Below are positions 43,025 to 55,135 of a DNA stretch of 64,000 bases, one piece after another. The translations under genes were made by a program, and so were the position numbers. Source of the stretch: Aspergillus flavus. Its lineage: Eukaryota; Ascomycota; Eurotiomycetes; Eurotiales; Aspergillaceae. The notes below the pieces were generated by a model. That model worked only from the letters and a program-made list of their open reading frames with translations, did no database searches and was not told where the DNA came from. Numbering within the stretch: position 1 is the first letter of the stretch; each line of letters begins with the position of its first letter. Where the stretch lies: positions 6,386,001 to 6,450,000 of the forward strand of contig NC_092406.1 of the NCBI RefSeq assembly GCF_009017415.1. The letters are read 5' to 3'.

Positions 43025-44032
43025 GTTGGAGGGCTTTTACTGGTTGACAGGAAGATCGGGCGTGTATGTAGGTTTGAAAGAAGAGTGGGAGACGAAGAAG
43101 AGGACCTTTCGGGAGGGAAGCGTCCATCCTTCACTTTTTAAGTATTCGCCGGTCTCGACCCTGTTTGCGAAATGACTTCCCCAAGCATGGATGGTGAACT
43201 GCAGATCCTCGTATTCAATTTGCCGAACAACCACTCAGGATCAACGCTGATCATCGAGTTTTCTTGGCACAGGACATTAGCTCTTCATAGATACGAGTTA
43301 CCAGGAACAAGATGGCCGGAGGGCCAATGTCAGGAGATAGCGGCGTAACTGATGGGTTACATTGCGTTAGTTGGCTCTTCTCTGGGGGGCATGCTAATGC
43401 GGGAGGTACCAGGCTCGTTCTGATAAACACTTGTCACCATTTGTGGGATAAAATGATTTGCGCAAGTGGTTTGGTTGCGCATTGATACTCATTCCTTCTC
43501 TGGATGTTTACCGAAGATATATTTCTTGCCAAGTACGTCGGAGTCCAGCTACCCAACATCCCAGCATAACCCGACTGCGAAGATAACTATGCACTTGTCA
43601 TATTTCTCGCCCTGTCTTCTTTGCTCTGGCCGACTACTTTCTCCAGATTTCATGGTCAGGATGTTGATTCGCATGACTCAGTAGTGTTGCCTTGATCGGG
43701 CAAAAGTGAACTATACTCTTTACGGCAAGGCAACAACAACACTGCAGGGGCTGGAAGAGGAATTCCATACCAACGCTGTGATACGGCACTAAAAGAACAG
43801 CACCCGAATTAATGTTCTTCGAGGTTAGGCTCTAGACTGGTCTATCTACGGTTTCCGGACGGTGCGATCACGAAATGAATCCTCATGCCCCTCAGGGTGA
43901 TGCTACAATTGGCTGATCATTAAAGCGCGATCAGTGCCAAATTGGCCGTCGCTCTCGTCTAGGGTTATACTTCCTTTTGTTATTGATTGTATCTTATCCT
44001 AAAATACTTTTGTAAACCGAAAGACATTCGGA
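43025..44032. other. Intergenic between divergent genes
   Basis: Promoter regions of the GPI-type gene (left) and the F-box-like gene (right). No supported gene. Confidence 0.45.
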
Positions 44033-45501
44033 ATGAAAGAACTTTTCTCAAGATTCAAGCATTCGATGCGGATTCCTGCGTCTACCTCGGATCCAACTCC
44101 CGCGGCGACGGCAGGTCAAGTCGGCTCTATGCAAACACCTGCACGAGGAAAGCTCCAGAAACGGGTGGACTGCTATATACTGCATCGCAATGCACCGGTG
44201 GAAGATCTTCCACCCGAAGTTCGGCATCACCTCCTTTCTATGCTGGAACTTGAAACACTTTGGGCCTTGGTCCACGCGTCTCCTGTCTACCACCAGCAGG
44301 ATCTGTCAGCTCGCAGACGCTTACTCTGCAGTGGCTTGGAGACAACATTGCGCAGCGCTACTAGCGACGCTTGTGCTGTTTATCAGTCCCGCTTGGTCGA
44401 CTTTTCTCACTCGCGCACTAAAGAGAAAGTCAATATGTTTCTTCAATCCTACCAGGACCAGCGGGATACATCCCTGCATTCAGTACCGAGCGAAATGGCT
44501 AATGTTGATGAGCTTGTGGACGTAGCAGCGTTCTACTTCTCAATTGTCAAACCACTCGCACAGTACTACACTAGCTGGACGTTGGGTAATCTTGCCATAG
44601 AGACGGATAAGCCACGAAGTGACGAGCCTCTAAGCAAGATGGAGGAGACACGACTGATACGTGCCCTGTATCGGTTTCAACTCTGCTGTAACCTGTTCGG
44701 AGTGGGCCTCCACAAATCCACACAAATCCAAAGACTGAGTTTCGACTCTGTGGAAATCGGGACAATATTCCTAGACTTATTCGAGCCTTGGGAGGTCGAG
44801 GAAATCTCCTGTATCTATACCTTCGCTAAAGAAAGATATAACCAGATCTTTAACGACATCCGCTGGAATGTCCACGAAGAGAACCCCAAATTTGAAGGAC
44901 AACGGCCATCCACCCCTGAAGGAGCATTTGACCTAGATAATAGTTGTTAGTTTCAGCCCTGCTCCATTCCTCTGCGTGTCTCCGACGGTCTTTGATGCTC
45001 GAGAGCAACTAACTTTATAAAATAATAGGGATCAGGGATACTCTCCTGAAAGGAACAATCTCTCGTGGTCTTGATCTCTTACACATGGTCATCTTTGAGA
45101 TACAGGACCACACACATCTAGTCACGACGATGCAACAGCACATATCTTGGCCGACAGGCAACTTCCTTGAAGGTGAAGCCCTAGGTGAATCGGCACACTT
45201 CCAGCGACGCCAGGAGCATCCCTCGAATCGGGACCTGCGACAAGAGAGACGCGACCCACTGCCTTTCCAAGGGGATGAAGTACCCGATCCAAACGGAGTA
45301 CACCCACCTCTGGCCTGGACTCTGATATGGAGGGGATCCTACAGCAACCTATATGGATACTACGTGCAGGATATTATCCGCCGCTGGGGATATGTTATGT
45401 GGCATGCGACGCGACTTGACTACACCGGTGCAAAAGAGCTTTTGGCACGACAATGGGAGGCGGATTGGGGGGATACTGATCCAAGAGATAACCTGCTGTA
45501 G
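44033..45501 (+). CDS. F-box-like fungal protein
   Basis: Two exons (44033-44945 and 45029-45501) give 461 residues. The intron has donor GTTAGT, branch CTAAC and acceptor AATAG, and joins DLDNSW in phase with IRDTLLKGTISRGL. The F-box-like part is VEDLPPEVRHHLLSMLELETLWALVHASPVYHQQ (residues about 56-90). The rest is an alpha-helical region with PLAQYYTSWTLGN and a C-terminal part (RWGYVMWHATRLD) typical of a large, poorly studied Eurotiales family. A role as an SCF ubiquitin-ligase adaptor is usually proposed for it but not shown. The broken gene at 29708-31922 looks like a relative of the same broad family. Confidence 0.8.
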
Positions 45502-46561
45502 TGGTGCGATAACCGCTTAAAGTGTGACTGGCTTGGATGTTTTGCAGTAGACGAATCCTTCTGGAAAGTAAAGACTTGACCCATTGAGCAATATCGTTCT
45601 TTCTAGGGCGTTCATTTATGGTCACACGGTCAGCCGGCGAATTGATTCCCAACCGCAGCCTCAACCTCTATTTCAACCTCGAACTCTCAGTTCCATTTCG
45701 ATTCCCCAACCATTAGACAAAGTCGCCTTTACCGACTTTTTGGAGTCCATACGAGGACTCGCGGGATCGTCAATTCTTGATCATCGCTTTCAAACCCATC
45801 ATGCTATCTATGTGGTAGATGGTGTGGGTACACGATAGCCTCTACCATCGCAAAGAGTGATAGATCTTTAGATGGAAACTCAATACTCTTATTCAAGAAG
45901 ACTTACGACCATACAAAGTTTCCCGATCACCGTAAGCACGGACATCATAGCGCCTGAGTTTCTGACGCCATCGCGAATGACCTAGTGGCTGAACGACACG
46001 CAAGCGATACAAAGAAGTACCCCCGACGATCTGATATTGCCAATGCTCGCGAGTCTACCCAGAAGCCGCCAGCTGACAAGGAGGATGACACGAGTAATGG
46101 GCCTTTTCCAATCGAACCGTGACTTGGCAGAGCCCAAGCTGCCAAGGCTCGCCAGTTGCGGTCTCGTGGTAGGATGATCGCGATGAGTGGAAATCTGGGC
46201 TCCCAAATGGTTGGGCATCACCCCGCAGTCGTTGCATTAGTGTTGAAATAGTGTTAGAGTATCCCCAAAGTCTAACCCCAGATTTTGTCGCTCGAGCAGT
46301 CTTGGCATTGCATCCTGGTGGAAAACGTGCGCGTTGGTTATGATAGCTCTCCAGACACCGCTCAAAGCTTCGCATAATTGTGCAGGAGATAATCGTCATA
46401 ATCTGATTAGGCATCTCTCTGGCATGATGTCATGGGCGATATTTAGGCTTACGAGAACCCCTGCTACTTGCAGGGAAATTCTTATCTCCTAAGTTTCTAG
46501 GTCACGATTTCTCAGTCACACTGATTTCCTTTGGCCGAAGACTGGGACGGACCTCCTGAAA
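45502..46561. other. Intergenic
   Basis: No supported gene. ORFs at 45584-45838 (plus) and 46055-46414 (minus) are without recognisable content. Includes the promoter of the MFS gene at 46562. Confidence 0.4.
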
Positions 46562-48334
46562 ATGTCGGCACCAGATATTGTCGACGAGAAGAAACATGAT
46601 GCTCAGCATGTGGAGAGTGTCAGGAGCCTCATCACCATTGACAACATCCAGGTGCTCGGTCTGAGTCCTGAGGACGCGCAATTCTACACAGACTTCTCGG
46701 CGGAGCAGAAAAAGGCAGTCTTGCGCAAGGTGCGTTTTCAGGTATATGAGCCCATGGGACTAAATTAATCTATACCCCCTGACATCAGGTTGATATTCGC
46801 TTGGTGCCAATGTTGGCCGTACTTTACTTGATCTCTCAGATTGACCGAGCCAACATCGGAAATGCAAAGATTGAGGGACTCACGGAAGACTTGCGACTAA
46901 GTGGCATCCAGTATAACATTGTACTGAGCATTTTCTTCGTCCCCTATGTGCTTCTCGGTAAGCATGCATTACGGCCTGACAATCCGCGCGGCACTAACCA
47001 TGGTTGCAGAGGTGCCGAGTAATATCCTATTGAAGAGCTTTTTCAGGCCTTCAATCTATCTGGGGATTCTCATCACTTGCTGGGGAATTGTGATGACCCT
47101 AACAGGCATTGTGCAAAACTTCGCTGGTTTGCTCATTACACGTCTTCTACTAGGTGCTTTCGAGTAAGTCCTCTTTGCCCAAGTTACCCTACTCAACTAT
47201 GTACTTTGTTAATGCTCCCAAAAGAGCAGGATTCTACCCCGCGGCAATATATCTATGCACATTCTGGTACATGCCGAAGGATCTCGCCTATCGCGTTTCT
47301 ATCTTTTACTGTGCCAGTGCTCTTTCTGGGGCTTTCTCGGGTCTTCTAGCCGCCGGAATTGCGCAAATGCATGGAATTGGTGGCCAGGAAGGTTGGCGAT
47401 GGATCTTCCTGCTGGAGGGGCTTGCAACGGTAGTACTCGGAGTGATGTGCTTTTTTCTGCTAATTGATTCACCGAGAAGATCGAGCAAGTGGCTCAGCCC
47501 TGACGAAATACGATACCTTGAGCTGCAACATTTCATAAAGGAAGGGGGTGATTTTAAGGAGCAGAGAAAGAGGGTCTCATGGGAGGAGCTTAAGACTGTC
47601 CTTTCCAACTGGAGGTTGTATATGCTGTCGTACATCTTGCTCTGCCAGTCTGCCGCCGCATACGGTTCGTTGACTCCCATTATTTGTAGGGTGTCGCACT
47701 CATCAAGGAATACACAGGCCTCAAATTTACCATGCCTACTATCACGAAGGCCATGGGATTTACCAATACGAACGCACAGCTCATGGTTGCGCCCCCGTAT
47801 ATTGCGGCTGCCATCTCCGCCATCTGTTCCTCTAAACTGTCCGACCACTTTTACTGGCGAATGCCTTTCGCTGCGATACCACTGACGATAGTCACAATTG
47901 GTTACTTTATTGTCATCTCGTTCCATGGACAATTGAACGAAAATATTGGCCCTACCTACTTCGCCATGATACTTGTATGTATCGGTCTTTACCCGACTCA
48001 CCCTGCAACCACCTCATGGTTGGCCAACAACCTGGCTCCATCCGGACGCAGAGCGATTGGCCTTGCTCTTAGTATCTGCATTGGAAATACCGGCGGCGTT
48101 ATCGGTAGTTACATGTACATGGATAAAGAGGCCCCCACGTATTATACCGGGTTTGGCTTGTCACTCGCTTTCGGTGGCTCTGGATTGATCGTAGCGCTTC
48201 TGCTAGAGCTTTCATATATCTACGCCAACCGGATGAAGGCAAAGGAATCTGAAGCGGAGATCAGAGAGCGATACAGTGACGATGAGCTGTTGGCGATGGG
48301 TGACAAGTCTCCTCTATTCAAGTACACGCTGTGA
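46562..48334 (+). CDS. MFS transporter, ACS family
   Basis: Five exons: 46562-46729, 46789-46957, 47010-47163, 47225-47664 and 47718-48334, total 516 codons. The fourth intron is only 53 nt and uses donor GTTCGT; without it the frame breaks before KFTMPTITKAMGF. Family marks are LISQIDRANIGNAKIEGL at TM1, EVPSNILLKSFFRPS at TM2, LLGAFEAGFYPAAIYL at TM4-5 and YRVSIFYCASALSGAFSGLLA at TM5. The C-terminal tail ends in charged residues (DDELLAMGDKSP). Twelve TM helices expected at the plasma membrane. Members import vitamins, carboxylates or allantoate-like compounds, and several sit in metabolic clusters. Its 3' end faces the 3' end of the NRPS-like gene, 461 bases away. Confidence 0.92.
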
Positions 48335-48795
48335 GGGATGTCGCATGTCGGAGTTGGCTTTCGTTCTAGGGCAAGCGTGAATATTTCAACATTCGCAATA
48401 CACTATAAATACGATGGCTGTTTTCCGAAATTCGATCATGATCTATTATGCGGTTATCTTTACCAGTCCCTAGCAGGGTACCTTACTACGCATGTACTGG
48501 CTATGATAGATAGAGGCTGGCTAGCCTTGATTCAAGTAAAGGCCGAACAAGAAGAAACAGGCAATGAACGAGGCCCTCCGCTTTGGTCAGCATTCATTTA
48601 GGTCTGACCTTCCGACTGCAAGTATTGTTCAAGAAGTCCTGTTGCACTTGCTCAAAGGGATACATTAAAATTTAGCAAGTATAGGCATATAGATTCATTC
48701 CTCTATTGACATCTAAACGAATGGATGAAAAAGAGAAACCCAAAAACAACAATAACAACATTACGCTAAAACACCCTAATGTCAAGAAAAACCGA
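48335..48795. other. Intergenic between convergent MFS and NRPS-like genes
   Basis: Common 3' region; nothing supported. Confidence 0.5.
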
Positions 48796-51700
48796 TCATA
48801 CATCCAGAAGCCCTTGAACAACATCCTGTACTCCCTCAAGCATCTTCTCCATCGGTTCATCAGAATCTAGTAAAATCACATCACCTTCAGACCCAGACGG
48901 ACTCTCCAAGGTATCCAACTGCGAGTCGACCATGGCGGAGCTCATATAATGACCCTCCTTAGCAGATCGGGCAATGAGACGGTCCTTCAGCTGCGCTCGA
49001 TCCTTGATCGACAACATAAGGAAAGTAACGTTGACGGGGAAATCAAATAGTCGAGACAAGCGTCGTAGTTCATCACGGTAGATAGTCCGGAGTGCCGAGC
49101 AGGTTACCACGACTGCTGGTGCTGCTGAGTGTTGAAGTCGATCCATCACCGCTCCACGAATATGAGCCAGCCAGTCCCACCGGTCGCTATCGGTGAGAGG
49201 AATATTGTTGGCCATCCGCTGTCGAGACGCTGGAGAGTGGAGATCGTCGCCTTCAATAATGGGTATGCTGAATCGTTGCGCCAATGCTTGTGCAGCGGTA
49301 CTTTTCCCGCAGCCGCAGGGACCTGCCAGGAAGATGACCTCGCGGGACTTCTTGGAGATAGATGTTGTGTCCTTGTTTGACCAGCATTGGTTTTGGAAAT
49401 GCGCCATGAACCGCGATACGAATTGTGCGTTGAGTCCTCCCGCTTGGCGCAGAGCTGGTGCACCGGCCTGCGCCTTCTTTGTGTCGTAGAGGAGGACTCG
49501 ACTAGGCCGGTCATTGTCGTACTTGCTGGCAAAAAACTCGATCAGCTTTATTGGAGGATTTGCGGCTGGGTCTGGGTTAGATTGACGCAAACGATTCAAC
49601 CACTCGCGCTGGGGCAGTTGCTCAAATTCTAGCCCAGCGGTTTTCAGAAACGGAAGCAAGTCGCGAGTCCAATGGCTGAGTGTGGGATTGGTCAGGTTGA
49701 CGATGTTCGCTACGTTCGTTCCCAAGGTGAGTTCAATGACGCTGGTTGCGATGACATCAACAGGGGTCCAGGAGAGAATATCGTCTAGCTCGGGAAGAGC
49801 TTTGATGGTCTTCGCCGTCTGGAGGATCATCGGAATAGCCTCTGTAGCATTCCAGATGCCATGCACGGTATCCGCAACAATTTGACCCACACGTAAGACT
49901 CGGGCAGCGATGTTGGTGTGTTGCGCGGCGCGGTTGACGATGTGCTCTGTCACTAGCTTAGACTGCGCGTAGCCCATGCCTTGGGCGTATGATAAAGACT
50001 CAGGCAGCTCTTCCGGTACCCAGTGGCCAGGGGTCCGAGCCACTGTGCTTACAGACGAACAGAAGGAGAATCTTGCGGGCATAGGCGCCTGTGCATCCAG
50101 ACATAGGTCGAGCAGATTGCGAGTCGCAGCAATGCAGCTATCCTCGAAGCTGCCCAGAGACCAGTTGAAATTGACAGACCAAGCACAGTGGATCACCGCA
50201 GTAAGTGACTGAGTTAACTGCTTGTAAGTGGGTTCATCCAATCCGAGGCGAGATGTGTTGGAGAGTTGTGCGGGCAAAGCGACAATCTTGCGCTCATCAG
50301 GCGGACTTAAGCTGTATAACAGACCGCGGTCGTAAAGGCTTTGGCGCACTCTGCGAAGGGCATCGTGTGCAGAATTTGCCCGAACCAAGCAAAAGACGGT
50401 ATGAACCTGTTCCATCTGAACCAGTTGGGCAACGAGGTGGGCACCCAGCGAGCCGGTAGCCCCAGTAACAGCGATGCGCTCCCCATTAACTGTTTGAGGT
50501 ACTGGGGTATGCGCCTTGAAATTGTTGCTATACTTGTCAATCAGCTGCGACATCTGTTCCTCGATGGGAATCTCTTTGTCTGCATCGAGCCCCAGACGGA
50601 GCCGGGTGATCTCATCTGCCATGCGTTGAATAGAGGGATGTTCAAAGACGAAGTTCTGGGATAGTCTTTGGCCGCCGACGTTGAGCGTCTTGGTGATTAT
50701 TTTGCGTAAGCGAATCGACTGTAAGCTGTCCACACCAAGACTGAACACGTCGGTGGTATCATCCAACACAGCCGAATTGATCGTTGGGGCCACTTCTAGC
50801 AAGCTTTCTCGGAGAAACATGTTCAACTCGGTTCCCTCAAGGACTCGATCACCCGTGGCATCACCCTGTTCATAGACCTGTTCAATCTGTTCATTGAAAT
50901 CGCGATAGAATGCAGAGCGAATGACGGTGCCCTTGTCTGTTGCTCGATATACCGTATCAGAAGGGAGGACTTGGATCATATCACGCGAGATGTGAGCATA
51001 GGATGGGGAGTCCGCATTGCACTTTTCGATGGCCGGAAAGACCGCATCAATGATCTCTTCGTCGGTCTTGCTCAGAGCATTGGCTGCACGGACTAGGAAC
51101 AGTCCTAAGCGATCCTTGTTGGCACCAAAAGCAATCGCCTCGCCCACGTCCGGATGATTACGAGCCACACCTTCAATAATGAGAGGGTTAGCCTTTTCAC
51201 CATTCTCCAGCACAAGTGTATCGTCCAGTCGAGCGTAGTAACGCCAGGCATTGGGCTTGGTCGGATGCTTCTCGAATAGATCTTTGGTCGCATAGGATCC
51301 ATCGGGGCGGTTGCTCGCCACCTTCGATGGCCAACCCTCTAGGACCGACAGTTCGTAGATGCCAGGGAATCGCTCTTCCCATCGGATATATGGCAGCAAG
51401 GAGGGACCCGGTCGAACATAATCCCAGTCCAGGTCTGAGCGCTCTCGGAAGGATGTCATCAGTTGTCCGGTTTCAGTGGTTCCATAATGGGAAACTAGTA
51501 AAGTCCCATTTTTCACGAGAGTGTCGCCAATTGGCTTGGGACAGGACGAGCCCCCAAACATGACCAGCTCCATCCGTGCCAAGGACTCGAGGCCCTGTTC
51601 TGATTCAGAAAGGAGTTTCAAGGCATATGGAACGGCATAGAGCACTTGAATATCAGGGTGTCCCTGCAGGGTGGATAATAAGTAAGAGGCCGTCAATGGT

Positions 51701-52606
51701 AGCTTTGCATTGTACATGTAAATTAGCTTCTGCGAGTGAATTGCTCGGAAAAGACAACTGATGCCGTGGGCATGAAAGAGAGGCAGGGTGATAAATCCCT
51801 TGAGGCCAAAATTATTGGCGTAATTCTTCAAAGCACCAGCATGAGTTTGGTAGATCGGTTTAGGGTGTCCTGTTGAACCACTCGAATGGATGATCCAGCA
51901 CACATTCTTTGACTCCGACGGTCCATCGAATTTGGTCTCGTCAAGGACCAGCTTGCCGGTGGTGGAGCTGTCATAGTCTTCGCGTCTTAAGACCGGCTGC
52001 ACCGTAACCCCCGTCCTTCTGCTTACGTTGTCCGCCATAGCCTTGAAACCGTCCTGAGCGATGAGAAAGGAGGCTTTGGTAGCGTCGACCAAGCTGACAT
52101 AGGCATCCTCAGCGATGCGCGTCGAAAGCAACAGTACCGTGTGCCCCAGTCTCGAAATGGCCATCAATGTGACGAGATATTCAAAATCAGAGGGACCAAG
52201 TAAGCCTACAACCTGCACAGGATCGTCTGATGACCGACGCTGGGGAACTAGCTCCGCATAGTGGATAGCTGCAGCCTCCACATAGTCATGTAACTGTGAT
52301 CCCAGGTCAGCCTTGGGTTGAGTTCTATGGTGTCTCCAGACCGCACGGGATAGGTGGGGTGCGTACCTGACGAGGAGTGTAGTACACATAGTCAATGTCC
52401 TTGGAAGGGTATGCGACAATAGGTTCATCGGCTGTTTTCCCGTTGGCTCGCGTGAGCAGGAGGTCATGGATTGTGTAGATCTCGCGCTCCGGCTCATCGT
52501 ACTCGTCGTTTGACGTGACGGGGGAAGAGACTTCCGGGGAAGCAGATGCAGCCTCTGAAGTGGCCGGTGAGGATAGTACCGGCAGCGATGGCGCTGTGCA
52601 GGCCAT
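48796..52606 (-). CDS. NRPS-like carboxylate reductase (A-T-R) fused to a gluconokinase-type kinase domain
   Basis: Two exons (52367-52606 and 48796-52311, in phase) give 1251 residues. Residues about 60-560 form an adenylation domain: SSGSTGHPKP at 223-232, SHYGTTETG, and RLDDTLVLENGEKANP. The thiolation site is Ser609 in SLGVDSLQS. Residues about 688-1040 are a thioester reductase: TGATGSLG near 695 for NADPH and the pair Tyr861/Lys865 in GYAQSK. There is no condensation domain. So far this is the fungal carboxylic-acid-reductase plan, converting an acid to an aldehyde. Residues 1070-1251 are added in the same open frame: GPCGCGKST (P-loop), EGDDLHSPASRQRM, PLTDSDRWDWL, VVTCSALRTIYRD and KEGHYMSSAMVDSQLDTLE, the ordered signatures of gluconate kinase (GntK). 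All catalytic motifs look intact. The substrate is unknown. Confidence 0.93.
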
Positions 52607-54465
52607 GGTAACGGGATTAACTCAGTTGACTATCTTGATCTCGCTGTGTTTACAGTTGCGCAGCCTTGAGGGTTTATAGCTGGGGAAGAATTCCGCCCAC
52701 CCCGCAGTCTGAAACACCACTTAATGTCCCACGTCTGAGAGAATGGCAAAGATGCGGGGTCTGTTCAGGTGCTCCGACAGGAATCTCACGAGGACCGTTG
52801 CATAGTTTCGTTGGAGTACCTCGTATACCCCGTCGACTTGGGGTCGCTGCTTTTCCGCCTCGTTTCCGCCTTGTGAGCGGAAATCCCCACACAGCATCAT
52901 CCGCCAAGGGGATCGGTTCTCCAGACAAGCTGATTGACGAAATATTTCCTCGGCTCTTAGCTGCCTCTATTCGGGTTTATGTCCGTCCTCCGGTCGGCAT
53001 TTTGTATGAGTCGTGGCAGATAACTGTCGGGAGAACTGTTCCGAGGCTGCTTGTAAGATAATCCGACAATAGTTGATCTGGGTTTCTCCTATTGCTAAGA
53101 TATTAGACGAATGGCAGATACTCTATAGCATAGGTAAATCATGGCTTAAATTATATCATTCTATCAATATTCCTATGGGTTGATTCATCTGGGGTCAGAC
53201 ACAGTCTCGCATGCTATTATCAGGTATCCGCTTATGTACTCCAAGACAACATTGTTAAATGCATCCCTTGCTTCATTAAGATTCGTATTTATCCGTCTAT
53301 ATTGCCCTATGATCTAACGAAGTCTTATACAGCAGTCGATGTTGTTGTCTTGGTCGGAGTTGGAATTTGCTAGACATGATGTACATATATTTTCCTAGCG
53401 CAGTGGATGATTAATATGGAAGTAGGATAAAGTAGATAGTCTTATTCTTAGAGAAGGCTAATTGCACATCTATATACCATTGCCGTTTCGGAATCTTTAA
53501 CTCTTATGCCAGGAGTGATCTACGACTACTTGTACTACTACTGGATAGATGTGACTTTATTCGACTGCTTCTCCTTTCTTTAGCGGTACGCCACAATTGA
53601 ATCTGCAAAACCCTATGGGGCTGGTGGCTGGTCTGATGGCCTTAATTGGTCAGAGCTTCTTACTCAGCGGGAAAGTATTGCTCCATTACCAGAACCGGCT
53701 AGTCTCGGAGATACGGGCTTTTTCTCTATCAGATTCAGTCGATCTCTGCCTTTCTCCTTGAAATTTCGGCATTAAATGTGTTCTATTTTCGATGTGCAAA
53801 CTAGTGCCACTACTATGCTCTCTGGTTCTATTTTAGCTTCCACCAATCTTTCGTGGCGAAGGAGTATGCCATCTAACTGCGGTGTGAATCCTCGCCGGAG
53901 TGCGATAGTGTGTTAGTGTTTAAGACTCTGAGTGGTCTTCATTGGCCCTGACGCCACAAACCTATTGTCAAGCTATTGGCTCCTAGAACTGTGGCCAACG
54001 TTGGTAGCGTTAGTGTAGATCCGTATGTTCGCGTACTTCTCTGCGCAAGTTTCAAGCCTTGCGCTGGGAATGACCTCCTTGCACTGCTACTTTTAGCATT
54101 CAAATACAAGTATTTCTTGTGTTCTCTTTCATGTATATTTTCACCCTGCTCTACTTTTCTCCTAGTTATTTCTTCTTTGGTTAGTAGGTTCAAGGACTGT
54201 GGCGGATCTCGTCCGAGCCCTACAGCTCGAGGTATACGTAAGTTCGAGAGGCTTCGGATCCACATAGTGGAGAAAGCTTCAGCTACGAGATAACGTCGTC
54301 CCAAATCTCGCAACACAATAAGCAGTTGCCTAGCCTAAGACTTTATCCATCGGCGATGATCGAGAGTGGAGTTTGCTTGACGCTTCCTTCTTAAGACCGG
54401 CCACTCCCCCTGCTACAAGGCCAGGAACAAAGGAACAGCTAGTACAATCACAAACAGACAACATC
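52607..54465. other. Gene-free 1.9 kb region
   Basis: Left part is the promoter of the NRPS-like gene; the right part (about 53.1-54.4 kb) is AT-rich with stops in all frames. ORFs at 52666-53061 and 53976-54316 were not recognised. Confidence 0.45.
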
Positions 54466-54912
54466 ATGTTCGGCCAAAGTCTCTTTAGTTGGTTTAGCAC
54501 ATCGAAAACAGAGAGCTCGGAGAATGCTCAACCCACATGGGATCCCAATACTTTGACCATGACTCAACCCCAGAGTCCAGCCGCCCCGACAACTGAAAAT
54601 GTTGTCGCCCATCAACCTGTACGTTTGGACGAGTCTAGGTTGATGTGCGATTATGGTTAACTGACTGCCTATTTGTAACAGACACCCACGGAAGATATGA
54701 AATTACAGCTGCGCGGTGGTGGTGGACCTGATGACGAGTGAGCAATCATCCTATCAATATGTTACCTGCCGTAGAAGACTAATGAGACTGCGAACAGTTG
54801 CTGCTGCTGTTGCTGCTTCTGCGGCGATTGCTGTGGTCCTGATGGGCCTCCGGGTGGACCAGATGGCCCCGGTGGAGGTCCTCCTGGCCCGGGAGGCCCT
54901 GGTGGTTGGTAA
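54466..54912 (+). CDS. Small poly-cysteine, Gly/Pro-rich protein (CYSTM-like tail)
   Basis: Three exons (54466-54618, 54682-54737, 54798-54912) give 107 residues, total 324 nt in phase, with donors GTACGT and GTGAGC and acceptors ACAG. The N-terminal part is MFGQSLFSWFSTSKTESS followed by a Pro/Thr/Gln-rich linker. The third exon starts with six consecutive Cys, then F-C-G-D-C-C (nine Cys within twelve residues) and ends in a collagen-like Gly/Pro run to GPGGPGGW. No signal peptide. Cys clusters like this occur in cysteine-rich transmembrane-module (CYSTM) proteins, where they are thought to be palmitoylated or to bind metal. Here there is little hydrophobic sequence beside them, so the match is loose. 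It lies between the NRPS-like and aldo-keto reductase genes. Confidence 0.7.
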
Positions 54913-55135
54913 ACTTAAGGGTTGCGTATAAGCAGCGTGCATCTGATTTGACATTATGGGTTACCGCTTAATTTCCTGTACGATAGTTTGAAAATCTTTC
55001 ACTTTGTTTCATGCATTGTCATTCTATTTAATTTTGTGTACAAGTCTGAATGTGACTGGCAAACTCCAGACTCTTAAGAAACATCCATGCCGGTGGATTT
55101 TATGAAGAAAAAGCCCAATATCACCAACACCCCGT

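Noticed and set aside
47640..47740. Frameshift in the 46562 MFS gene
   Set aside because: Explained by a 53-nt intron (47665-47717); total is exactly 516 codons.
47306..48001. 231-codon minus-strand ORF
   Set aside because: Antisense to the MFS gene at 46562-48334.
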